From assembly GCA_948470475.1 (NCBI GenBank), contig OX419346.1:2709231-2773230 (forward strand): a stretch of DNA of 64,000 bases. Reading direction: 5' to 3'. Below the pieces are notes generated by a model that did not search any database, was not told the origin of the DNA, and saw only the letters and a list, made by a program, of their open reading frames with translations. The DNA comes from Galaxea fascicularis. Lineage: Eukaryota > Cnidaria > Anthozoa > Scleractinia > Euphylliidae. The position numbers and the translations under genes are program-made. Positions 49,744-60,699 of the stretch are shown piece by piece; positions within the stretch are counted from its first letter, which is position 1, and the number at the start of each line of letters is the position of its first letter.

Positions 49744-52700
49744 CTCCTCTTTGAACTAGGCACACTTTCAGCCAAAGTCCAAATTTGACCCAAAACTGGC
49801 CAAAAGCATGGGTTAACCCCTTTGGGTTTTGGTCAAAATTTCAACTTTGCTGAAATCTTGCACACAGCTCAAATAAGAAGAGAAATAATGTTTTGGGAGT
49901 TTTTAGAAGCATTTCAACATCATTTCTAGACTCCTCTTTGAACTAGGCACACTTTTAGCCAAATTCCAAATTTAACCCAAAACTGGCCAAAAGCATGGGT
50001 TAACCCCTTTGGGTTTTGGTCAAAATTTCAACTTTGCTGAAATCTTGCACACAGCTCAAATAAGAAGAGAAATAATGTTTTGGGAGTTTTTAGAAGCATT
50101 TCAACATCATTTCTAGACTCCTCTTTGAACTAGGCAAACTTTCAGCCAAATTCCAAATTTGACCCAAAACTGGCCAAAAGCATGGGTTAACCCCTTTGGG
50201 TTTTGGTCAAAATTTCAACTTTGCTGAAATCTTGCACAAAGCTCAAATAAGAAGAGAAATAATGTTTTGGGAGTTTTTAGAAGCATTTCAACATCATTTC
50301 TAGACTCCTCTTTGAACTAGGCAAACTTTCAGCCAAATTCCAAATTTGACCCAAAACTGGCCAAAAGCATGGGTTAACCCCTTTGGGTTTTGGTCAAAAT
50401 TTCAACTTTGCTGAAATCTTGCATACAGCTCAAATAAGAAGAGAAATAATGTTTTGGGAGTTTTTAGAAGCATTTCAACATCATTTCTAGACTCCTCTTT
50501 GAACTAGGCAAACTTTCAGCCAAATTCCAAATTTGACCCAAAACTGGCCAAAAGCATGGGTTAACCCCTTTGGGTTTTGGTCAAAATTTCAACTTTGCTG
50601 AAATCTTGCACACAGCTCAAATAAGAAGAGAAATGATGTTTTGGAAGTTTTTAGAAGCATTTCAACATCATTTCTAGACTCCTCTTTGAACTAGGCAAAC
50701 TTTCAGCCAAATTCCAAATTTGACCCAAAACTGGCCAAAAGCATGGGTTAACCCCTTTGGGTTTTGGTCAAAATTTTAACTTTGCTGAAATCTTGCACAC
50801 AGCTCAAATAAGAAGAGAAATAATGTTTTGGGAGTTTTTAGAAGCATTTCAACATCATTTCTAGACTCCTCTTTGAACTAGGCAAACTTTCAGCCAAATT
50901 CCAAATTTGACCCAAAACTGGCCAAAAGCATGGGTTAACCCCTTTGGGTTTTGGTCAAAATTTCAACTTTGCTGAAATCTTGCACACAGCTCAAATAAGA
51001 AGAGAAATAATGTTTTGGGAGTTTTTAGAAGCATTTCAACATCATTTCTAGACTCCTCTTTGAACTAGGCAAACTTTCAGCCAAATTCCAAATTTGACCC
51101 AAAACTGGCCAAAAGCATGGGTTAACCCCTTTGGGTTTTGGTCAAAATTTCAACTTTGCTGAAATCTTGCACACAGCTCAAATAAGAAGAGAAATAATGT
51201 TTTGGGAGTTTTTAGAAGCATTTCAACATCATTTCTAGACTCCTCTTTGAACTAGGCACACTTTCAGCCAAAGTCCAAATTTGACCCAAAACTGGCCAAA
51301 AGCATGGGTTAACCCCTTTGGGTTTTGGTCAAAATTTCAACTTTGCTGAAATCTTGCACACAGCTCAAATAAGAAGAGAAATAATGTTTTGGGAGTTTTT
51401 AGAAGCATTTCAACATCATTTCTAGACTCCTCTTTGAACTAGGCACACTTTTAGCCAAATTCCAAATTTAACCCAAAACTGGCCAAAAGCATGGGTTAAC
51501 CCTTTTGGGTTTTGGTCAAAATTTCAACTTTGCTGAAATCTTGCACACAGCTCAAATAAGAAGAGAAATAATGTTTTGGGAGTTTTTAGAAGCATTTCAA
51601 CATCATTTCTAGACTCCTCTTTGAAGTAGGCAAACTTTCAGCCAAATTCCAAATTTGACCCAAAACTGGCCAAAAGCATGGGTTAACCCCTTTGGGTTTT
51701 GGTCAAAATTTCAACTTTGCTGAAATCTTGCACACAGCTCAAATAAGAAGAGAAATAATGTTTTGGGAGTTTTTAGAAGCATTTCAACATCATTTCTAGA
51801 CTCCTCTTTGAACTAGGCAAACTTTCAGCCAAATTCCAAATTTGACCCAAAACTGGCCAAAAGCATGGGTTAACCCCTTTGGGTTTTGGTCAAAATTTCA
51901 ACTTTGCTGAAATCTTGCACACAGCTCAAATAAGAAGAGAAATAATGTTTTGGGAGTTTTTAGAAGCATTTCAACATCATTTCTAGACTCCTCTTTGAAC
52001 TAGGCACACTTTTAGCCAAATTCCAAATTTGACCCAAAACTGGCCAAAAGCATGGGTTAACCCCTTTGGGTTTTGGTCAAAATTTCAACTTTGCTGAAAT
52101 CTTGCACACAGCTCAAATAAGAAGAGAAATAATGTTTTGGGAGTTTTTAGAAGCATTTCAACATCATTTCTAGACTCCTCTTTGAACTAGGCACACTTTC
52201 AGCCAAAGTCCAAATTTGACCCAAAACTGGCCAAAAGCATGGGTTAACCCCTTTGGGTTTTGGTCAAAATTTCAACTTTGCTGAAATCTTGCACACAGCT
52301 CAAATAAGAAGAGAAATAATGTTTTGGGAGTTTTTAGAAGCATTTCAACATCATTTCTAGACTCCTCTTTGAACTAGGCACACTTTTAGCCAAATTCCAA
52401 ATTTAACCCAAAACTGGCCAAAAGCATGGGTTAACCCTTTTGGGTTTTGGTCAAAATTTCAACTTTGCTGAAATCTTGCACACAGCTCAAATAAGAAGAG
52501 AAATAATGTTTTGGGAGTTTTTAGAAGCATTTCAACATCATTTCTAGACTCCTCTTTGAACTAGGCAAACTTTCAGCCAAATTCCAAATTTGACCCAAAA
52601 CTGGCCAAAAGCATGGGTTAACCCCTTTGGGTTTTGGTCAAAATTTCAACTTTGCTGAAATCTTGCACACAGCTCAAATAAGAAGAGAAATAATGTTTTG

Positions 52701-52944
52701 GGAGTTTTTAGAAGCATTTCAACATCATTTCTAGACTCCTCTTTGAACTAGGCAAACTTTCAGTCAAATTCCAAATTTGACCCAAAACTGGCCAAAAGCA
52801 TGGGTTAACCCCTTTGGGTTTTGGTCAAAATTTCAACTTTGCTGAAATCTTGCACACAGCTCAAATAAGAAGAGAAATAATGTTTTGGGAGTTTTTAGAA
52901 GCATTTCAACATCATTTCTAGACTCCTCTTTGAACTAGGCACAC
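49744..52944 (+). repeat. Nested 8-mer and 5-mer higher-order repeat
   Basis: GCCAAAGTCCAAAT occurs at 49775, 51271 and 52206, at spacings of 1,496 bp (eight monomers) and 935 bp (five). Each is followed one unit later by CACTTTTAGCC/TTTAACCC. The second and third copies also share TTAACCCTTTTGGG near 51500 and 52435. A GAAGTAGG change near 51624 has no equivalent in the next copy. Confidence 0.83.
50150..50900 (+). repeat. Four-monomer cassette, first occurrence
   Basis: Four successive units carry CACAAAGCTC (50238), GCATACAGC (about 50424), AAATGATGTTTTGGAAG (50634) and GGTCAAAATTTTAAC (about 50776). The same series, with the same spacing, appears 2,805 bp downstream (15 monomers: 53043, 53439) and again 1,122 bp after that. 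Confidence 0.88.
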
Positions 52945-55187
52945 TTTCAGCCAAATTCCAAATTTGACCCAAAACTGGCCAAAAATATGGGTTAACCCTT
53001 TTGGGTTTTGGTCAAAATTTCAACTTTGCTGAAATCTTGCACAAAGCTCAAATAAGAAGAGAAATAATGTTTTGGGAGTTTTTAGAAGCATTTCAACATC
53101 ATTTCTAGACTCCTCTTTGAACTAGGCAAACTTTCAGCCAAATTCCAAATTTGACCCAAAACTGGCCAAAAGCATGGGTTAACCCCTTTGGGTTTTGGTC
53201 AAAATTTCAACTTTGCTGAAATCTTGCATACAGCTCAAATAAGAAGAGAAATAATGTTTTGGGAGTTTTTAGAAGCATTTCAACATCATTTCTAGACTCC
53301 TCTTTGAACTAGGCAAACTTTCAGCCAAATTCCAAATTTGACCCAAAACTGGCCAAAAGCATGGGTTAACCCCTTTGGGTTTTGGTCAAAATTTCAACTT
53401 TGCTGAAATCTTGCACACAGCTCAAATAAGAAGAGAAATGATGTTTTGGAAGTTTTTAGAAGCATTTCAACATCATTTCTAGACTCCTCTTTGAACTAGG
53501 CAAACTTTCAGCCAAATTCCAAATTTGACCCAAAACTGGCCAAAAGCATGGGTTAACCCCTTTGGGTTTTGGTCAAAATTTTAACTTTGCTGAAATCTTG
53601 CACACAGCTCAAATAAGAAGAGAAATAATGTTTTGGGAGTTTTTAGAAGCATTTCAACATCATTTCTAGACTCCTCTTTGAACTAGGCAAACTTTCAGCC
53701 AAATTCCAAATTTGACCCAAAACTGGCCAAAAGCATGGGTTAACCCCTTTGGGTTTTGGTCAAAATTTCAACTTTGCTGAAATCTTGCACACAGCTCAAA
53801 TAAGAAAAGAAATAATGTTTTGGGAGTTTTTAGAAGCATTTCAACATCATTTCTAGACTCCTCTTTGAACTAGGCAAACTTTCAGCCAAATTCCAAATTT
53901 GACCCAAAACTGGCCAAAAGCATGGGTTAACCCCTTTGGGTTTTGGTCAAAATTTCAACTTTGCTGAAATCTTGCACACAGCTCAAATAAGAAGAGAAAT
54001 AATGTTTTGGGAGTTTTTAGAAGCATTTCAACATCATTTCTAGACTCCTCTTTGAACTAGGCACACTTTCAGCCAAATTCCAAATTTGACCCAAAACTGG
54101 CCAAAAATATGGGTTAACCCTTTTGGGTTTTGGTCAAAATTTCAACTTTGCTGAAATCTTGCACAAAGCTCAAATAAGAAGAGAAATAATGTTTTGGGAG
54201 TTTTTAGAAGCATTTCAACATCATTTCTAGACTCCTCTTTGAACTAGGCAAACTTTCAGCCAAATTCCAAATTTGACCCAAAACTGGCCAAAAGCATGGG
54301 TTAACCCCTTTGGGTTTTGGTCAAAATTTCAACTTTGCTGAAATCTTGCATACAGCTCAAATAAGAAGAGAAATAATGTTTTGGGAGTTTTTAGAAGCAT
54401 TTCAACATCATTTCTAGACTCCTCTTTGAACTAGGCAAACTTTCAGCCAAATTCCAAATTTGACCCAAAACTGGCCAAAAGCATGGGTTAACCCCTTTGG
54501 GTTTTGGTCAAAATTTCAACTTTGCTGAAATCTTGCACACAGCTCAAATAAGAAGAGAAATGATGTTTTGGAAGTTTTTAGAAGCATTTCAACATCATTT
54601 CTAGACTCCTCTTTGAACTAGGCAAACTTTCAGCCAAATTCCAAATTTGACCCAAAACTGGCCAAAAGCATGGGTTAACCCCTTTGGGTTTTGGTCAAAA
54701 TTTTAACTTTGCTGAAATCTTGCACACAGCTCAAATAAGAAGAGAAATAATGTTTTGGGAGTTTTTAGAAGCATTTCAACATCATTTCTAGACTCCTCTT
54801 TGAACTAGGCAAACTTTCAGCCAAATTCCAAATTTGACCCAAAACTGGCCAAAAGCATGGGTTAACCCCTTTGGGTTTTGGTCAAAATTTCAACTTTGCT
54901 GAAATCTTGCACACAGCTCAAATAAGAAGAGAAATGATGTTTTGGAAGTTTTTAGAAGCATTTCAACATCATTTCTAGACTCCTCTTTGAACTAGGCAAA
55001 CTTTCAGCCAAATTCCAAATTTGACCCAAAACTGGCCAAAAGCATGGGTTAACCCCTTTGGGTTTTGGTCAAAATTTTAACTTTGCTGAAATCTTGCACA
55101 CAGCTCAAATAAGAAGAGAAATAATGTTTTGGGAGTTTTTAGAAGCATTTGAACATCATTGCTAGACTCCTCTTTGAAGTAGGCAAA
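52944..55187 (+). repeat. 1,122-bp 6-mer higher-order repeat, two copies
   Basis: AAAAATATGGG at 52985 and 54107 and AAATGATGTTTTGGAAG at 53439 and 54561 are each exactly 1,122 bp (six monomers) apart. Copies are 52944-54065 and 54066-55187. In the second copy, units 5 and 6 repeat the types of units 3 and 4 (AAATGATG at 54935, 374 bp after 54561; GGTCAAAATTTTAAC near 55076), so a dimer was duplicated or converted inside the copy. The last unit carries private changes CATTTGAACATCATTGCTAG near 55150. Confidence 0.88.
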
Positions 55188-55935
55188 CTTTCAGGCAAAT
55201 TCCAAATTTGACCCAAAACTGGCCAAAAGCATGGGTTAACCCCTTTGGGTTTTGGTCAAAATTTCAACTTTGCTGAAATCTTGCACACAGCTCAAATAAG
55301 AAGAGAAATAATGTTTTGGGAGTTTTTAGAAGCATTTCAACATCATTTCTAGACTCCTCTTTGAACTAGGCAAACTTTCAGCCAAATTCCAAATTTGACC
55401 CAAAACTGGCCAAAAGCATGGGTTAACCCCTTTGGGTTTTGGTCAAAATTTCAACTTTGCTGAAATCTTGCACACAGCTCAAATAAGAAGAGAAATAATG
55501 TTTTGGGAGTTTTTAGAAGCATTTCAACATCATTTCTAGACTCCTCTTTGAAGTAGGCAAACTTTCAGCCAAATTCCAAATTTGACCCAAAACTGGCCAA
55601 AAGCATGGGTTAACCCCTTTGGGTTTTGGTCAAAATTTCAACTTTGCTGAAATCTTGCACACAGCTCAAATAAGAAGAGAAATAATGTTTTGGGAGTTTT
55701 TAGAAGCATTTCAACATCATTTCTAGACTCCTCTTTGAACTAGGCACACTTTCAGCCAAATTCCAAATTTGACCCAAAACTGGCCAAAAGCATGGGTTAA
55801 CCCCTTTGGGTTTTGGTCAAAATTTCAACTTTGCTGAAATCTTGCACACAGCTCAAATAAGAAGAGAAATAATGTTTTGGGAGTTTTTAGAAGCATTTCA
55901 ACATCATTTCTAGACTCCTCTTTGAACTAGGCACA

Positions 55936-56122
55936 CTTTCAGCCAAATTCCAAATTTGACCCAAAACTTGCCAAAAGCATCGGTTATCCCCTTTGGGTTT
56001 TGGTCAATATTTCAACTTTGCTGAAATCTTGCACACAGCTCAAATAAGAAGAGAAATAATATTTTGGGAGTTTTTAGAAGCATTTCAACATCATTTCTAG
56101 ACTCCTCTTTGAACTAGGCAAA
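55936..56122 (+). repeat. Variant monomer CTTGCC/CGGTTATCCC (first copy)
   Basis: Linked changes are AACTTGCC for AACTGGCC (loses the MscI hexamer), GCATCGGTTATCCCC for GCATGGGTTAACCCC (loses the palindrome and adds a CpG), and GGTCAATATTTC for GGTCAAAATTTC. A private AATAATATTTTGGG follows in this copy only. The same haplotype recurs at 57432 and in the dimer tract at 58367-59862, so it was copied as a unit. Confidence 0.93.
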
Positions 56123-57431
56123 CTTTCAGCCAAATTCCAAATTTGACCCAAAACTGGCCAAAAGCATGGGTTAACCCCTTTGGGTTTTGGTCAAAATTTC
56201 AACTTTGCTGAAATCTTGCACACAGCTCAAATAAGAAGAGAAATAATGTTTTGGGAGTTTTTAGAAGCATTTCAACATCATTTCTAGACTCCTCTTTGAA
56301 CTAGGCAAACTTTCAGCCAAATTCCAAATTTGACCCAAAACTGGCCAAAAGCATGGGTTAACCCCTTTGGGTTTTGGTCAAAATTTCAACTTTGCTGAAA
56401 TCTTGCACACAGCTCAAATAAGAAGAGAAATAATGTTTTGGGAGTTTTTAGAAGCATTTCAACATCATTTCTAGACTCCTCTTTGAACTAGGCAAACTTT
56501 CAGCCAAATTCCAAATTTGACCCAAAACTGGCCAAAAGCATGGGTTAACCCCTTTGGGTTTTGGTCAAAATTTCAACTTTGCTGAAATCTTGCACACAGC
56601 TCAAATAAGAAGAGAAATAATGTTTTGGGAGTTTTTAGAAGCATTTCAACATCATTTCTAGACTCCTCTTTGAACTAGGCACACTTTCAGCCAAATTCCA
56701 AATTTGACCCAAAACTGGCCAAAAGCATGGGTTAACCCCTTTGGGTTTTGGTCAAAATTTCAACTTTGCTGAAATCTTGCACACAGCTCAAATAAGAAGA
56801 GAAATAATGTTTTGGGAGTTTTTAGAAGCATTTCAACATCATTTCTAGACTCCTCTTTGAACTAGGCAAACTTTCAGCCAAATTCCAAATTTGACCCAAA
56901 ACTGGCAAAAAGCATGGGTTAACCCCTTTGGGTTTTGGTCAAAATTTCAACTTTGCTGAAATCTTGCACACAGCTCAAATAAGAAGAGAAAAATTGTGTT
57001 GGGAGTTTTTAGAAGCATTTCAACATCATTTCTAGACTCCTCTTTGAACTAGGCAAACTTTCAGCCAAATTCCAAATTTGACCCAAAACTGGCAAAAAGC
57101 ATGGGTTAACCCCTTTGGGTTTTGGTCAAAATTTCAACTTTGCTGAAATCTTGCACACAGCTCAAATAAGAAGAGAAATAATGTTTTGGGAGTTTTTAGA
57201 AGCATTTCAACATCATTTCTAGACTCCTCTTTGAACTAGGCACACTTTCAGCCAAATTCCAAATTTGACCCAAAACTGGCCAAAAGCATGGGTTAACCCC
57301 TTTGGGTTTTGGTCAAAATTTCAACTTTGCTGAAATCTTGCACACAGCTCAAATAAGAAGAGAAATAATGTTTTGGGAGTTTTTAGAAGCATTTCAACAT
57401 CATTTCTAGACTCCTCTTTGAACTAGGCACA

Positions 57432-57618
57432 CTTTCAGCCAAATTCCAAATTTGACCCAAAACTTGCCAAAAGCATCGGTTATCCCCTTTGGGTTTTGGT
57501 CAATATTTCAACTTTGCTGAAATCTTGCACACAGCTCAAATAAGAAGAGAAATAATGTTTTGGGAGTTTTTAGAAGCATTTCAACATCATTTCTAGACTC
57601 CTCTTTGAACTAGGCACA
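57432..57618 (+). repeat. Variant monomer CTTGCC/CGGTTATCCC (second copy)
   Basis: This has the same haplotype as the unit at 55936, exactly 1,496 bp (eight monomers) later and 935 bp (five monomers) before the next. Near 56904 and 57091, between them, two adjacent units share GGCAAAAAGC, another one-monomer duplication. Confidence 0.93.
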
Positions 57619-58366
57619 CTTTCAGCCAAATTCCAAATTTGACCCAAAACTGGCCAAAAGCATGGGTTAACCCCTTTGGGTTTTGGTCAAAATTTCAACT
57701 TTGCTGAAATCTTGCACACAGCTCAAATAAGAAGAGAAATAATGTTTTGGGAGTTTTTAGAAGCATTTCAACATCATTTCTAGACTCCTCTTTGAACTAG
57801 GCAAACTTTCAGCCAAATTCCAAATTTGACCCAAAACTGGCCAAAAGCATGGGTTAACCCCTTTGGGTTTTGGTCAAAATTTCAACTTTCCTGAAATCTT
57901 GCACACAGCTCAAATAAGAAGAGAAATAATGTTTTGGGAGTTTTTAGAAGCATTTCAACATCATTTCTAGACTCCTCTTTGAACTAGGCAAACTTTCAGC
58001 CAAATTCCAAATTTGACCCAAAACTGGCCAAAAGCATGGGTTAACCCCTTTGGGTTTTGGTCAAAATTTCAACTTTGCTGAAATCTTGCACACAGCTCAA
58101 ATAAGAAGAGAAATAATGTTTTGGGAGTTTTTAGAAGCATTTCAACATCATTTCTAGACTCCTCTTTGAACTAGGCACACTTTCAGCCAAATTCCAAATT
58201 TGACCCAAAACTGGCCAAAAGCATGGGTTAACCCCTTTGGGTTTTGGTCAAAATTTCAACTTTGCTGAAATCTTGCACACAGCTCAAATAAGAAGAGAAA
58301 TAATGTTTTGGGAGTTTTTAGAAGCATTTCAACATCATTTCTAGACTCCTCTTTGAACTAGGCACA

Positions 58367-59862
58367 CTTTCAGCCAAATTCCAAATTTGACCCAAAACTT
58401 GCCAAAAGCATCGGTTATCCCCTTTGGGTTTTGGTCAATATTTCAACTTTGCTGAAATCTTGCACACAGCTCAAATAAGAAGAGAAATAATGTTTTGGGA
58501 GTTTTTAGAAGCATTTCAACATCATTTCTAGACTCCTCTTTGAACTAGGCACACTTTCAGCCAAATTCCAAATTTGACCCAAAACTGGCCAAAAGCATGG
58601 GTTAACCCCTTTGGGTTTTGGTCAAAATTTCAACTTTGCTGAAATCTTGCACACAGCTCAAATAAGAAGAGAAATAATGTTTTGGGAGTTTTTAGAAGCA
58701 TTTCAACATCATTTCTAGACTCCTCTTTGAACTAGGCACACTTTCAGCCAAATTCCAAATTTGACCCAAAACTTGCCAAAAGCATCGGTTATCCCCTTTG
58801 GGTTTTGGTCAATATTTCAACTTTGCTGAAATCTTGCACACAGCTCAAATAAGAAGAGAAATAATGTTTTGGGAGTTTTTAGAAGCATTTCAACATCATT
58901 TCTAGACTCCTCTTTGAACTAGGCACACTTTCAGCCAAATTCCAAATTTGACCCAAAACTGGCCAAAAGCATGGGTTAACCCCTTTGGGTTTTGGTCAAA
59001 ATTTCAACTTTGCTGAAATCTTGCACACAGCTCAAATAAGAAGAGAAATAATGTTTTGGGAGTTTTTAGAAGCATTTCAACATCATTTCTAGACTCCTCT
59101 TTGAACTAGGCACACTTTCAGCCAAATTCCAAATTTGACCCAAAACTTGCCAAAAGCATCGGTTATCCCCTTTGGGTTTTGGTCAATATTTCAACTTTGC
59201 TGAAATCTTGCACACAGCTCAAATAAGAAGAGAAATAATGTTTTGGGAGTTTTTAGAAGCATTTCAACATCATTTCTAGACTCCTCTTTGAACTAGGCAC
59301 ACTTTCAGCCAAATTCCAAATTTGACCCAAAACTGGCCAAAAGCATGGGTTAACCCCTTTGGGTTTTGGTCAAAATTTCAACTTTGCTGAAATCTTGCAC
59401 ACAGCTCAAATAAGAAGAGAAATAATGTTTTGGGAGTTTTTAGAAGCATTTCAACATCATTTCTAGACTCCTCTTTGAACTAGGCACACTTTCAGCCAAA
59501 TTCCAAATTTGACCCAAAACTTGCCAAAAGCATCGGTTATCCCCTTTGGGTTTTGGTCAATATTTCAACTTTGCTGAAATCTTGCACACAGCTCAAATAA
59601 GAAGAGAAATAATGTTTTGGGAGTTTTTAGAAGCATTTCAACATCATTTCTAGACTCCTCTTTGAACTAGGCACACTTTCAGCCAAATTCCAAATTTGAC
59701 CCAAAACTGGCCAAAAGCATGGGTTAACCCCTTTGGGTTTTGGTCCAAATTTCAACTTTGCTGAAATCTTGCACACAGCTCAAATAAGAAGAGAAATAAT
59801 GTTTTGGGAGTTTTTAGAAGCATTTCAACATCATTTCTAGACTCCTCTTTGAACTAGGCACA
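58367..59862 (+). repeat. 374-bp dimer higher-order repeat, four copies
   Basis: The CTTGCC/CGGTTATCCC variant unit alternates strictly with a canonical unit. CTTGCC is at 58398, 58772, 59146 and 59520, each exactly 374 bp apart. Copies are 58367-58740, 58741-59114, 59115-59488 and 59489-59862. The canonical unit of the last copy has GGTCCAAATTTC near 59743. Otherwise the copies look identical, which points to very recent amplification by steps of two monomers. Confidence 0.94.
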
Positions 59863-60699
59863 CTTTCAGCCAAATTCCAAATTTGACCCAAAACTGGCCA
59901 AAAGCATGGGTTAACCCCTTTGGGTTTTGGTCAAAATTTCAACTTTGCTGAAATCTTGCACACAGCTCAAATAAGAAGAGAAATAATGTTTTGGGAGTTT
60001 TTAGAAGCATTTCAACATCATTTCTAGACTCCTCTTTGAACTAGGCAAACTTTCAGCCAAATTCCAAATTTGACCCAAAACTGGCCAAAAGCATGGGTTA
60101 ACCCCTTTGGGTTTTGGTCAAAATTTCAACTTTGCTGAAATCTTGCACACAGCTCAAATAAGAAGAGAAATAATGTTTTGGGAGTTTTTAGAAGCATTTC
60201 AACATCATTTCTAGACTCCTCTTTGAACTAGGCACACTTTCAGCCAAATTCCAAATTTGACCCAAAACTGGCCAAAAGCATGGGTTAACCCCTTTGGGTT
60301 TTGGTCAAAATTTCAACTTTGCTGAAATCTTGCACACAGCTCAAATAAGAAGAGAAATAATGTTTTGGGAGTTTTTAGAAGCATTTCAACATCATTTCTA
60401 GACTCCTCTTTGAACTAGGCAAACTTTCAGCCAAATTCCAAATTTGACCCAAAACTGGCCAAAAGCATGGGTTAACCCCTTTGGGTTTTGGTCAAAATTT
60501 CAACTTTGCTGAAATCTTGCACACAGCTCAAATAAGAAGAGAAATAATGTTTTGGGAGTTTTTAGAAGCATTTCAACATCATTTCTAGACTCCTCTTTGA
60601 ACTAGGCAAACTTTCAGCCAAATTCCAAATTTGACCCAAAACTGGCCAAAAGCATGGGTTAACCCCTTTGGGTTTTGGTCAAAATTTCAACTTTGCTGA

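Larger units (their letters stand above)
34820..52390 (+). repeat. Region of the G23A monomer family (TTTAACCC)
   Basis: Units with TTTAACCC in place of TTTGACCC (G23A, which breaks one stem pair of the monomer dyad) appear first near 34820 and last near 52380. They are absent from the first 34 kb and from the last 11 kb as far as I could see. They are often linked to CACTTTTAGCC (C5T) and often followed by a GACTTCTCTTTAAAC unit (C169T, G176A), for example at 42657/42824, 43222/43385, 46960/47125, 48077/48248 and 48826/48997. The interval marks the spread of one lineage, not a single block. Confidence 0.8.

Noticed and set aside
56880..57110. GGCAAAAAGC in two adjacent units as a separate repeat family
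   Set aside because: Only two neighbouring units carry it, which is explained by one single-monomer duplication or conversion.
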